The translations under genes and the position numbers were made by a program. From Heliocybe sulcata (lineage: Eukaryota; Basidiomycota; Agaricomycetes; Gloeophyllales; Gloeophyllaceae), in NCBI GenBank assembly GCA_004369045.1, contig ML213545.1, forward strand, positions 1 to 64,000: a stretch of 64,000 nt of DNA, written 5' to 3'. Position 1 is the stretch's first letter. Every line of letters begins with the position of its first letter. Below the pieces are notes generated by a model. That model was not told the DNA's origin. It ran no database searches and saw only the letters and a list, made by a program, of their open reading frames with translations. Positions 1-11,020 of this stretch are shown piece after piece.

Positions 1-551
1 ACGTGAAGAGAAAGGGAAGTCCGATAGATGAAAGTGAAGAGTCGTGACGCGATTGGACATCGGGGATCTCGGGTGCGGTTTGCTTCCGAGATGTGGCGGT
101 GGTGATTGTGGCGTCGTAAACGCAGCGCGGTTACATAACCGCGTTCGAGTTTGTCTCGAGTTTTAGAAGCATCGCACATTGCACCGACGGCATTGTATGC
201 GTGCCTCGATTGCATTGTGTAGGCGATCCCGATCCCGCTCCCTCCGAGACCGTGCGACAAGTGCGCGCTCCGCGACAGCCCGAGAAGTTATCGCACCAAG
301 AGCGCGCCAGGTGCGTTAGAATCGCATCGTCAAGCGGAGTACGATACAAGTGTCTCCCGAAGTGTGCGTATCGAATTGAGACTGCCGCACGACCGCGACC
401 GGTCTGTGCCAATCTACCTTTAGCCCCACCTATACGTTTTACCCTACCCTATCCCTCCGAACGTTTATTATACCCTTCGTCGCCCCGGACCTCGCAGCCA
501 TCTAGCACCAAGGGATTGGTGCTACGCCTTGTGGTTGTTGTTCCCCTTTAG
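1..551. other. Left edge, no gene supported
   Basis: Both strands carry overlapping open frames of about 90-115 codons here, but neither shows a recognisable domain and they shadow each other. A TAG at 549-551 could be a splice acceptor feeding the DUF6589 reading frame that follows. Upstream exons of that gene may lie here in degraded form, but I could not identify them. Confidence 0.4.
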
Positions 552-1809
552 GTCTGTGCGGGTTTCGTCGCGTGTTAGTGCCTTTCAACGAACTTGAAGG
601 ATTGGATGACATCTCAGAAATTTCAGCCGTGTCTGAAGGTGATACAGCCGAGGCAAATCACCGTGCCCCCCATCTCCTTGAGTACCTTAATCAAGTCTTC
701 TCTCCAAAGGGTAAACATGGCGACATCTCATTCGACGAGCTATACACGATTGCATCCCGTGCATATAACAAATATATGACTCAAGAGGCATACGATCATG
801 CTCTAGGCGAAACGAAACGTGATCCAGCACGTTGGGGCAAGGACGGAGCGCTGGTTACCGAAGCTCAGGCTGGTTCTGAGGCTGACAACTGGCGAGGTGA
901 CCGGCAGCTTGCTAATCTCATCCTACGGCTGCGAGATTTTCTTTGGTATTATGAGCTCTGTTGTTCCATTTCGGGTGGCGATAGCGGCCGTGTCATGGAG
1001 GTTCTGAAGGTCTGTCTACCCATTTGTTGCCCTATGCCATTTGCATCGCTATATCTGAGCTACAGATCCTGCGATTCGTGTTCTGGGGCGGTGGTGCTAC
1101 AAATTACGGCAATGAACTACTTGAACTGGCTTGCAACTTCTTATATGAATATCCCGAGCCTCTGGTCACCGCGCTCATGAACAACTATCTAGTCAACCCA
1201 TCCGGACGTCCTGGTCATTGGCAAGAGCTCGATCTACTGCAGGAGCACTACAACCTATGGATCAAAGTCTTGTACAACGAGCGTAGCAAGGACTGGGACT
1301 CGGAGTTCCTACAGAATGTCGTCGCTCTCAATATCAAGGGCTTCTCGAGCGTCAGAGAGACTGTGCTCTCTGAGATGGGTTTCTCCAAGCGTAGCAATGA
1401 CCATAGCGAGGCTAACCTAATGGCCGACTTCAATAGGCTCGGTGACATGCACAGGGAGGCCCAGCTGTTTACCTTTCGAGCAGGCCGCAAGCAACCCTCA
1501 ATATCCACTGATGTACTGGCTCTCGGATGCGAGAAACTTCTTGACAGACAACTGCAGACATTCAAGGATCGTACCTGCCGCCCAAAGCAAAAGTTGGCTG
1601 TACCTCCCGAGAAGCAGTTGGAGGATTCCCTTGGCGGTGTAACTGATGGCTCTGGCTCGAATGACGAAGCTCCCGAAGATGACGAATTTACCAGCAACTA
1701 CGACTTCGAGTCGTTCCCGGCTTGTCCTCTCATTCAATCTGAGGATGGCTCTCTTCAAGCAGAAGAATTCATTTCAATCGAGGAACTACATGGGCTCGAC
1801 AACTCGTAG
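552..1809 (+). pseudogene. DUF6589 domain protein, C-terminal part
   Basis: Two exons join across a 56-nt intron (1010-1065, GTCTGT...TACAG) to give about 393 residues. The blocks WRGDRQLANLILRLRDF, WGGGATNYGNELLELAC, NNYLVNPSGRPGHWQELDLL and LNIKGFSSVRE match, from memory, the C-terminal half of DUF6589 proteins, which are abundant in Agaricomycetes and of unknown function. The tail is acidic. No ATG opens the frame, because the first in-frame codon after the possible acceptor at 550-551 is not a start; the N-terminal half of the family is missing, so I call it 5'-truncated. It converges on the RecQ-like helicase with only 13 nt between the two stops. The pair may be a mobile or dispersed cassette; that is inference. 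The alternative is an intact gene whose upstream exons I failed to recognise. Confidence 0.7.
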
Positions 1810-1822
1810 CATGCTGGGGATA

Positions 1823-4021
1823 CTACTTTTTCTGTACTCTTCTCCTCCGGCACTTTGTATCTCCCTGAGTCACAGCACCAGCATTCTCCTTCCCCTTCGC
1901 TCTCGTCCTCGCTCGAGTAGCTGGCTCCTTTAATGTTCCATCCTCTCCTCGTACTGCCTTCGCTCGGGTAGCAGGCTTCTTGGCCAAGCTGTCCTCTGCA
2001 AGTACGGCTTTGACGCGTTTACGCTCTCCTGCGCTTGAGGGGCTAGCCTTCTTGTCGCTCTGATCCTCTTGTATTAGTAGGCGGAGGACCTTCGGTAATT
2101 TTGATGGTCCAGCAGTCGGTTCAGTTTGAGCGCCGGAAGACACAGCATCGCCAGAGGTCGCCTTGGTTACTTTTCGGTTTGCTATCTTGGTGCCCTCGGT
2201 CCGCTTGTCAAGTATTGCGACCTCCACCTTCAGCTTCCGATCGGCGGCAATATCATCGAAGCTATCTAGAATCTTGTCGACATATTCGAATAAGGCCTTC
2301 CCGTGATTCGGAAACTCTTCCCAGTCGTGGAGAAGTGCTTGGAGGCGCTCGAGGTCAGTAACCAAGTGCAGCTTCTTGCAAAGCCGCTCTCGCAAGAAGT
2401 TCGGAAAGAAAAAAGTGGCTGGAATGTGGGTTCTACTGCCGCGATGGGCAATCCAGCGCCGTACTGCCCAGCTATCGATCATCCGACGAGCAGCCGGAAA
2501 CATCATGTCTTTGTCGAGAGTCAGATGTGTGCCATCAGATCGCATAGACTTTGAGGGTTTATCGTCCTGGGGCTCCATAGAAGCAACGTGCCTTGCGACT
2601 TCTTGCTCATGACTACTGTCAGGCTCATGGAAGATACAGCAATGTTCCGGAATGACAAGCACATCATCGTAATGTTGGCATAGCACGCCGCGAGGGCATA
2701 GCTTCGCGGAAGCATTGAACCAAGCTCTTGTGACCTGAGACATCTCTTCCCGACGCTTCTTATCAGCTATCTGGCTCTTGTTATTCTTCCATTCGTCCTG
2801 GGGGACATCTCGTACCCAGCGCGGAGCGTAAGTCACCGCGTAGCCTTGGAAGCCATTCCGAGCAGTGCGACCGATCTCTTGTACCATGCGTGAGAGAGAT
2901 CTAGCCAAGCCAAAGATGACAACATATTCGATATCGGAGACGTCGACACCGTAGGTGAATGATTCTGAGGCAACGATGATCCTATGCTTCCCGCTGCGCA
3001 AGTTATCCATACAGGTGTGCCGATAGCCCGCTGAGAGGACAGAGTTGAATGGCATAATGATCTCGTCGTGGTCCGGAAGGTCATTTGGAAGCAGGGACTC
3101 AAGAAAATCAAGAACAGCATGGCCTTCCTTGATGGTTTCGCAGAAGACGATAGCCTTCGGGATATCAGCAGGCGTCCGAGCAGACATAGGAACCATCCAG
3201 GCGATATCGTACTTAGTCAAGCCACTAGTGGGATACTCAAAGAACCGAGGAATATATTTGATGTTCGGTCAATCAAGGGGAAGCTTCCTGAGAGTATACA
3301 TCGGCTCTTTGAATCGGAGAGAACCCAGGACTTTCCAGAGAGCTTGCCCAGTGGGTGGAGTCGCCGTAACTGCAATGAAGCGCACAGTATCTGCCAGACG
3401 AGCCCTAAATTCACCGATGTCGCGATAGCAAGACCTGAATTCTTCGCCATGCTCGTGAATGAGATGAAACTCGTCGACTCCGACTAGGCGGATCAGGTTG
3501 CGAAACTTCTTGGAGTCCAGCTTCTTACGAAAGTGTTCGGACTTGAGCATTTCTGGAGACATGATCACTAGATCCCAGAGACCTTGCTCGACCTCGCTGA
3601 AGAGCTGCCGAGGCGGGGTGGCGCAGGACGCGGCGCGTACCGTACCTCGATTGATAGCAAGAGCACGGAGGTTCCTTGCATTTGCGGACTTGGCCTGAGT
3701 AACAGCTATCAGGTTACACTTGCGTCTCCAGTTTGAATGGCTTACCTGATCTTCACTTAGAGCCTTGGTAGGCACGATGAGGATCTCCAATGCGCACATG
3801 CCCTTCAGCTTCAGTGCCATCAGAGGAGCGAGGAACAGTGCCGATTTTCCTTCTCCGCAGCGTGCCAAAGCTCCGACATCCTTGCCGGCCTGTATTTCGA
3901 GTGCAAGGTCCGTCTGGAAATCCTTGAGTTGGGCGTAGTTCAGCGCGCGGGCCACGACGGTTCGGTACCACTCTCGAGAGCCTACTTCGACTGCTGAGCT
4001 GTCTTCCATAGGAACATCCAT
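1823..4021 (-). pseudogene. RecQ-like DEAD/DEAH helicase with one in-frame stop
   Basis: This is a superfamily 2 helicase of the fungal RecQ-like type. Motif I is ARCGEGKSALF, motif II VDEFHL (a DEAH variant), motif III VTATPP, motif V VASESFTYGVDVSD and motif VI QEIGRTARNG. A Cys/His cluster follows motif VI, then a Lys/Arg-rich tail. The start chosen is the ATG at 4021 (MDVPMEDSS); a longer frame reaches 4171. A 51-nt intron (3745-3695, GTAAGC...CAG) sits between SEDQ and AKSANARN and is itself open. The frame is continuous for about 715 residues except for a TGA at 3271-3269, between LPLD and PNIKYIPRFFEYP. A CGA-to-TGA transition explains it, so this looks like a young pseudogene or a read-through allele. 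The tail abuts the DUF6589 gene. RecQ enzymes unwind DNA 3' to 5'; activity here is not supported while the stop stands. Confidence 0.8.
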
Positions 4022-4171
4022 CGTATTTGTTACAAAGTAAAGTATAAGGAGGAAGCAAGGGTACAAGGAGCCCGATCCAAGAGCTGTAGCGAGCACAGAG
4101 GACTTAAGAGTTTCAGCCACAGCATCTGGGAGATCTCGCGCCAAATCCTTATTTGGTACCGCGTCCCGCAT

Positions 4172-4694
4172 ATGGTGCGTGGCTGTGTGTGGGACACCGT
4201 CCGAGAAAGGGCAAAGACCAACTTCTGCCAGCGCTATCCGTAGAGTTCACTAGTCTAGATATTGTGCGAACTCAGGTCTGTGAATCACACCTGCTTTGTC
4301 GTGAGCCTCCCGGTGAGCTGAATGTAGCTGCGTAATTGAGGGTCCGATGGTACTGCAATGGCTGACATACAGACGAGTGCGTTACGCATAACAATATTGG
4401 CATCCTCACATTCCACCCGGGCAGAGAAGCCGCCTCGTTTCCGCACTGGCGCTCCATGCGAAAGGCTTACATTATTTATATGCCTTCCGTGTATCCCATG
4501 CGTCTGAATTGCCTTGAATTTCCCTCCCCACAGCGCGGTGAGCTAATTCGCAGCATTTGAGACTAAGAAATTGAAGAAATCGTCAATAGGTTGGAGATGT
4601 CAGGGGTCTTCCGTGTTACAGTTACCATTCGTCACGTGAACCGTATCACTTGATCGACTGAACCTCTGCAGACGGATTGATACCTGTTGATACC
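4172..4694. other. Intergenic, junction to duplicated block
   Basis: I see no gene here. The right end is the breakpoint where FunK1-like sequence begins abruptly near 4690; in the other copies the homology continues further upstream. Confidence 0.4.
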
Positions 4695-5422
4695 ATGGAG
4701 AACGAGGGTGCCCGCCTTCGAGGTCGGACGGTAAGCTAGCATAGTGCACTTTTGCGGTGTCATGCTTAATGGCAACTGAACATCAGGGAACCTGGCAGTT
4801 CGTCTCGCACTCGCTACTCCAGGACCCAAGCAAGATGCACACTCTCCAGGACGATCTTGAGTCTTCTTTCTGGACTCTTCTCTATACGTCCCTACATCTG
4901 ATCCCCTGCTCTCTATCCAGGGAGGATGTGGCGTACATGCTAAGGACAGTCTTCGATGAGGCGAAATGGGACGACAGGATAGGCAGTTACGTCGGCGGGA
5001 TCGAGAAGTATATCATGATAACCTACGGCAAGTATCTCCAGCGAGGCATCCTCAGCGGGACATCTGGGATTGTCTTCGTGGCTCAGCCGCTGAATGAGTT
5101 GTTGCGTTCCATCCGCCGCCTCTTCCTTTGTTGGTACATGCGCATTTATGACATCGGCGAGGACCTTTCGGACATTGTCAGATCCGAATCCGACAAGCTC
5201 TTGACCTCAGAGGCGATTATCCAATTGTTCAAGGACGCATACACGAATCCGGGATGGAGTCACGAGATCGCGGACAGGCAAGAAGGGCTTGTTCCCGAGA
5301 CGGGCCACGACGGCTCCTCTAAACGCCCCAACGCCGAAGTGGGCGAGCAGTGGAGGAAGACTCAAAGAATATCCCGAGCCAGCGACGCCACGAGCTCTCG
5401 GCTGGAGATGCTCGACGAATAA
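4695..5422 (+). pseudogene. FunK1 kinase copy A, C-terminal fragment
   Basis: This is the C-lobe end of a fungal-type FunK1 protein kinase. Two exons are joined by a 56-nt intron at 4731-4786 (GTAAGC...CATCAG), the position of the last intron in every copy in this window. After the intron the frame reads GTWQFVSHSLL, the family signature HTLQDDLESSFWTLL, then KLLTSEAIIQLFKDAY and a Lys/Ser-rich tail ending SRLEMLDE. The catalytic loop and the metal-binding Asp region are absent because the copy starts at the ATG at 4695, just before GARLRGRT. The frame is open for 223 codons, but a kinase cannot result. A RIX7 tail fragment follows on the opposite strand, as in the other units. Its 3' flank is a direct copy of the flank behind FunK1 copy D. 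Confidence 0.75.
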
Positions 5423-5799
5423 GTAGGTTATAGTGCTCAGTGCTCCTGCATACGCCTCAAATCTATTGTATATTATGCTTCCGTCTATCTCATGCATCTT
5501 AGTCCGTCCGGTATTGGCTGATGTCAATATCACTTGTTTATCTCTTCCTCTCCATGGCGCGAACCGTATCTGAAACAGACGTTCACGCAGAGTTCTGTAT
5601 GCCGTGTCCCGCTTCCGTCTGGCCATTGTACGTCTATAGCTTGGATTGCATACGTGCCAGTTCATCTATCAATGGTAGCCGACCTTAGTAAGCTTCAGGA
5701 CGCCGTCATGCGCCTTGAGTCGCAGGAGCAAAGGATATAAGCTCTGAACCGCGTAATTATGCATACCGACGCAGCCTCGTAGTTGGATTACCCACGACA

Positions 5800-5905
5800 T
5801 ATATCACGCAACTTTCTGCCTCCGCTCAGCATTCTCATCTCGATTACCGCCTTCGTCACAGGCCACCCCGCATACCTGTCTCTCAGCGCCACATACCTCC
5901 TCTAG
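5800..5905 (-). pseudogene. RIX7-like 3' fragment (unit A)
   Basis: On the minus strand this reads RRYVALRDRYAGWPVTKA, matching the last residues of the intact RIX7-like protein (RRRYAALRDRYAGLPVTGG). Only the final 30-35 codons remain. It follows FunK1 copy A tail to tail, the same order and polarity as the FunK1/RIX7 pairs further right. Confidence 0.65.
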
Positions 5906-5924
5906 GTGCAACATGCGAGGGAGG

Positions 5925-6015
5925 TGATTCTCCGGGACCGAGCTCACGTGCGGTCCAGCCACAGGCTTCAGGAAAGAACATCCCCATCCGGGGTTGGCGT
6001 CTATGCATTGTGGCA
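5925..6015. repeat. Short dispersed repeat, second copy near 35.05-35.11 kb
   Basis: About 80 bp here, containing GGGACCGAGCTCA and ACATCCCCATCCGG, recurs at roughly 35045-35112 in the same orientation with small differences. No coding potential is evident. It lies just outside the left end of the palindromic block. Confidence 0.5.
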
Positions 6016-6136
6016 TGCTGTATAGCTAGGAAGGTGCCATTATACATTGTCGTCCACCAAAAGAGAACTGTCCCTTCACGATCCGCGCTAGGGTCTGGTC
6101 GCTGAGAAATTTCGGACTTCGATCCTCCGGAGTTAA

Positions 6137-8175
6137 TTATTGTCGCCTCTTGATGATGCACTCGAACGTCTCTGGATGACTTCATTTACCCAGCAGGTGT
6201 TATAAGATCGTCAGAGACTAAGACCACATCTGCAATATCCACGTACCTAATGGATCCATCGGTAAACTTACCGGTCGGGAAAACCGGCTTTCCGTCCTTC
6301 ACTGGCGGCTCTATGTGAAAGGTAGCAAGCAGTGAAGCAAACACCAGCCACATCGTGGCGTCTGCTAGGTGAACACCTGCAATTAACTCAAATGATGAGC
6401 TACAGCAGGAAGATGGCAGGGTGGCAGTTACCAGGACATGCCCTACGCCCAAAGCCGAACAGGAAATCTCGCGGGTCCTGCTGCATCACTTGACCTAGAG
6501 TGGATAGGAAACGTTCTGGCTGAAACTTATTCGGGTCGGGGTACGTCTTCGGATCCTTGTAGTAACCTCTGTGCACCTGTAAGTTTGTCACCGCGCTAGG
6601 AGACCATGTGGCGTAACGTACGCGACATTGGTCATGATAATAGATCCCTTCGGGATGAAATACTCCTCATGGACGTCATCTTCCAGCGCAAGGTGAGGAA
6701 GACCTGGAATGGCAGATGCTATCAGTCTGGCCTTCTCCCCATAACTCGCCTACCAGTAGGTCCGAAAGTATAGAAACGCAGAGTCTCGAGATAGAGCGCC
6801 TGCACGTACGGCAGGCGTTCGCGATCTGCCAGACACGGTGCCTGCCCAGAACCGACTACCGCGTCGAGCTCGGCTTGCGCTTTCTTCTGTTCATCGGGGT
6901 GAATCGTCATTGCCAGGAACAGCACTTCGATTCCGGCCACGGTCTAAGTTGGCGAACCATGTTCAATGACGAGACAAATGAGATGAATTCGTCTCCTTAC
7001 CGTGTCAGCGCCCCCTAAGTTGCACTGAAGGTTAGTGCCGGAAGCAGTGGAGAGTGGGTGAAGCACGAACCGCTGTATATCCCAGCTGCGGCCCACTTCA
7101 GTGTATGTTCCTCCTCCCGAGTCACGTTCTTGCGGGATAGTTGGTCGGAGAGGAAACACGGCTCAGAGACTCCTGTCATCTGTTCAGTCGTCAGTCTCTA
7201 TTTGTGAGCGAAAGGACGATCAGGAGTACAATCCGTTCTTTCGCCCAATTATAGGGACGATTGAGCATCTCTTGAAGCGTCGCGTGGTACAGTCTAGCCT
7301 TGCGTTTCCAGGTCGCGCCGGGGAACCATTCTGGGATGTAGCGCACTGCGTGTGACGTGAGCTTACACAGTGCCACCGGACGTACACGGAGTACTTACAT
7401 ATTGGAAACACATCAACGAGGAAAGCATTCGCACCTGTAGCTTCGGAGAAGTGCTCCATGGCCTCATCTACCAGATTTACTAGCATATCATCCTCTTCAG
7501 AAGGGGTGTATCCATACGCCATTCGCAAGACGATCGACCCAGCCAACCTTGCGCAACGATATCAATACGCGATGTCAATATCATGGTTGAAACACCTACC
7601 TGCGAGTATGTCTTACCCACTCCTCTGGCGTAGAGTTAATTCGCTGCACATACATATCCACCTCTTGCTCAAGCAATGCCGTGAAGCCCTCCATCTTCGC
7701 TTTAGTGCCGATAAATTGAGACAACAGTCTGCGATATTCGCTCCACCGATCACTCGGCTGAGTTAGCGCAGGACCTTCCCCCCATCCTATAAGATCACCA
7801 GCCATAATCAGCTTCGGGCGCCCATTGTATATGCGACTTTTCTTGTTGAGCATGTCTATGGCGTATCGAGAGTCGTTCAGGACGATGATGCTTTGACCGA
7901 ATGCTGATACGTAGACGATAGGACCTGCGTAGTATGTTGGTGGTGGTTGTTGTGTATATTATGATAGATATACCGTATATTTCCGCCCATTTACGGAAGG
8001 TGATCCATGGTTGAGACCTGGGTAGGTCAAAAGCATTGCCGACGACGGGTAGTCCGAGTGGGCCAGGCGGTAAAGGGGCCGGGAAGCGCATACTTTGGCC
8101 GACAGCATGGAGAATGACAGCTGCAACGACTACTCCTCCTAGAAGAGCGCTGAGAGTAGTCATCCCGCTGTCCAT
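6137..8175 (-). CDS. Microsomal cytochrome P450, intact, 502 aa
   Basis: Eleven exons splice to exactly 503 codons. An N-terminal membrane anchor (ALLGGVVVAAVILHAVG) precedes the Pro-rich hinge FPAPLPPGPLGLPVVGN. The I helix carries SGGADT, with its codons assembled across two introns; the K helix has ETLR; PERF precedes the heme loop FGFGRRACPG with the Cys ligand. The last exon encodes SHPETFECIIKRRQ. Introns are 7973-7925, 7599-7548, 7398-7346, 7229-7180, 7070-7015, 7000-6944, 6753-6704, 6617-6577, 6431-6377 and 6246-6180. The overall pattern resembles basidiomycete P450s annotated as O-methylsterigmatocystin oxidoreductase-like; the substrate is unknown. It is expected in the ER with cytochrome P450 reductase. 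It is divergent from the truncated FAD monooxygenase to the right. The right palindrome arm keeps only its last exon. Confidence 0.9.
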
Positions 8176-8696
8176 AGCGCCCGTTTCGAACCGTCTGCGC
8201 TGGTGTTCAAGAACGCGAGGAGATGTCGACTATCACAGTACACGCATACAGCTCGAGCTGATGTATCATACAGGTCGCCGTTAGCTGGTCCGCACATGCC
8301 GACCAGCGTCATAGTGGGTCCTCGCATTCGGACAAGGCGGTCGACCGGTCATGTCGGAGGAGCAGGAAAGCATGTCGGTGGACCAGAGAAAGCTAACCAA
8401 CACGTCTTCCTGCTTGAATGCGCAAACTAATTGCAGCGGATACTACACGTGGCATCATGTTCACGAACCTACTCTGTAGGCTTAGTGAGACGGGATCAGA
8501 GATGACGACTTCAGGCGATGTTCAAGGTTGCTTACCAAATTTCCGAAACTTCATCGTAAAGACAAACTTCATCACTTTATTGGATGAGTCTGGTCTGGAG
8601 AGTGTGAGCGTCCTCGACGTAGACCGTGCAGAAGAATATTGTGGAACGCGTCCAGTCACGAGTCACCTGCCTCTTGATAAAACTCACGTGACTGGA
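8176..8696. other. Spacer between P450 and monooxygenase
   Basis: This is the shared upstream region of two divergent genes. An open frame at 8418-8891 on the plus strand runs into the monooxygenase in the wrong frame and is not supported as a gene. The missing N-terminal part of the monooxygenase would be expected here but is not visible. Confidence 0.4.
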
Positions 8697-9585
8697 GCCT
8701 ACGCGCGCACGGCATCAAGGCGATCTTCTCTGACGGCTCCTCCCACGAAGGCGCTCTCCTCGTCGGGCTGGACGGCGCCCACTCCGCCGTCCGCGCCACC
8801 CTCTGCCCGGCCCACCCAAAGCCGGACCCGCTCCCCGTCCACCTCCTCGGCCTCGAGCTCACCCTCACGCGCGCGCAGATCGCTCCCTTAATAGCCATGG
8901 ACCCCGTGGTCATGCTGGGAGACAGTCCCTTCGGGATCTGCGGGTTCTTCGCCGTCCTCGCGAGCCCCGAGGTTACGGCACCGCGTCCCTCGAGCCTGGG
9001 GAGCATAGGTGGCATGTCCAGCTCAATGTTTCGTGGTTGGAAGCCGAGGGAGCGCCTGGCGTCCCGGAGGGTAATGACGCTAGGATCGCACTCCTCAGGG
9101 AGAGATTAAGCCATATGTGGAGAGAGATGAGGGACGCTGTGGAGGGCAGCATCACGCCCGAGACGACCATAAATACTTTGACTATAGCTGACTGGGTAGT
9201 CCCCGACGAGGGCTGGGACAACCTAGGCGGACGAGTGACACTCGCCGGCGATGCCGCGCACACCATGACGATGTGTAAGTCCCCACTCCCGCATCCGCTC
9301 ACCGCATCGCTGACCTGAGTCAACCCAGTCCGCGGCGAAGGGTTCAACAACGCCGTTCTCGACGTGGCCAACCTCGTCAGCACCATCTCCGAGATCTACT
9401 CCACTCCCACTGTGGATGAGGATAAGCGCGCCGCGTTGATTACTGAGTACGATGCAGAGCTCTGCGATCGCAGCCCGCGTGTTGTTATTGCGAGCAGGCA
9501 GCAGTGCTTTATGATACATGACTGGGAGAAGTACGAGGCGTGGACGAAGGCGAGTCAGTGGGGCGCGCCGCATCAGAAGGTGTAG
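8697..9585 (+). pseudogene. FAD-dependent monooxygenase, 5'-truncated
   Basis: This is the central and C-terminal part of a flavin monooxygenase of the aromatic hydroxylase type. FSDGSSHEGALLVGLDGAHSAVRATL matches the region around the conserved DG motif (quoted pieces are separate blocks: SHEGALLVGLDGAHS). After a change of frame near 8960-9000 it continues WHVQLNVSWLEAEG, then the FAD-binding motif GGRVTLAGDAAHTM, and GFNNAVLDVANLV. A 54-nt intron lies at 9275-9328. The N-terminal GxGxxG half is missing and at least one frameshift is present, so it is not functional. A copy of the last exon, nearly identical, lies in the right arm at 25827-26067. Confidence 0.8.
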
Positions 9586-9619
9586 GGTTCGCGTAAGTTG
9601 CTGCCCTATTGTGATGGAA

Positions 9620-10392
9620 GTGCTATCGCTGGATAATGTATAAATCCCCGCTCACCAGTAGACCCGTAGAAATAGGTGGAGATAATTGTGTTCTGGTCGT
9701 AGCAATGGCATTGCCATATGATAGGTAACCTCGCCCCTCATCAGCAAATATCTCATAAGAGGAAGTACAATGAGTGGTAGTTGCAGTGAAGTCCTGTTGA
9801 CCAATCGAGCGAGGAACATCGGTGGTGCTGGCAAAGGAGGACAAGTTTGCTAACAGAGGTGCGCCCACGTATATCTTCGTTCGAAATCAGGTGGTCCAGA
9901 AGCGGTACTTATACCGGAGACAGCATCAGAGACTGGGACCGAAGATGAGAGCAGCTCAGAGAGTCGGTATCGCGTGAAAGCATCACCAGGAAGCTCAGAT
10001 GAGAGGAAAAGGAGCAGATATTCCGGATCAAGAGCATTGTTGACGTGTTGGGCTCGGCAAGGACAGATTGAGGACAAATCACGTTTGACACTCAGAGAAT
10101 ATCTGGCTGCACGAGTACGGAGCGTACTCAGTGTATCCCAGAACTCCCGCAAAAAACGTCTGACCATCGACGTGAAGATTTTGACCGCCATCGAGCCAGA
10201 GTAAAATCCGATCAGAATGCACGCGTAGTAGACACTACAGACCTCTCTGTTACTCCCGATGTGCGTCCGGAGCCGAGGTTCTATGCCAGAGTAGCAGCGG
10301 TTCGATGCGGCTTGCTTCATGTATATCCACACCAAATTAATTGATAGGCCTTGTCGACGCTGGCAAGCGGCGAGTATGCAGTGGGTTCTCAA
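9620..10392 (-). pseudogene. Conserved remnant of unknown function, left-arm copy
   Basis: Two open stretches on the minus strand contain NALDPEYLLLFLSSELPGD, RLSELLSSSVPVSD, SSYEIFADEGRGYLSYGNA and TRTQLSPPIS. The mirror copy at 25315-25825 preserves the same reading frames (NALDPEYLLHVLPPELSGD, SYEIFPDERGGHLSYDNA, ARTQQSPPIS), with differences that mostly keep residue character. That suggests a formerly coding C-terminal domain rather than chance. The two frames are not joined by an obvious intron. I do not recognise the family. It converges on the monooxygenase. Confidence 0.45.
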
Positions 10393-10860
10393 AAACGTTG
10401 ATACAGACGTGTAGGCACGCTAAGGGCAGAACTCGATAGCGAGCACGGCTGTTGTCGAAGACCGTGGAAGTAAGAAACGTGCAAACGACGGGTCACTGTC
10501 TCATCTATGATCACGTGCCACGTGACTGAGACGCATGCCTCCACGCCATTGTACCCGTCAATGTAAGCGAACGGTCCTCTGGGTTCGCCTCTTCCACCGC
10601 CATTGATTCACCACTAGTCACTGACCAGGAGTTTTCTCTCGCGACGCTTGGGCTGGAGAATTTTGTAGCCAGGGCGCGTATATTATGCTGATGCCGGACC
10701 CTTGGGCGCTGAAAAGCCTTGTGGTTAACTTATGCAGCATAGGGGACAAGTTTACTCGGGCACAACTCAATATCTTAACCTCAATTGTGTGGCCTGGTTG
10801 CTCGCGTTCGAACCGAGCCGTTCGCTCTCCTCCACTAGCACTGCCTACAGACCACTGTCC
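10393..10860. other. Spacer upstream of the left RIX7 copy
   Basis: No gene is seen. The stretch from about 10740 onward is alignable with the reverse complement of 25120-25260 in the right arm, so the duplication covers the upstream region of the RIX7 copies. Confidence 0.45.
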
Positions 10861-11020
10861 GGGGTCGTTCTATACTAGGACCCAAGACTCGCCAAAATTT
10901 GTCCAAGTCGCGTTCTTCAAGTTCACTTCGTTCAGCCGTCCGGGATGGATATTCCCGTAAGTCACTATATTTTTATTCTTCAGTGTCTTATGACAACGAG
11001 TTAGGTAGGCACCGAACTCA

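Noticed and set aside
8418-8891. Plus-strand frame of 157 codons entering the monooxygenase
   Set aside because: Its 3' half lies over the monooxygenase in the wrong frame and its 5' half has no match; the true frame gives SHEGALLVGLDGAHS.
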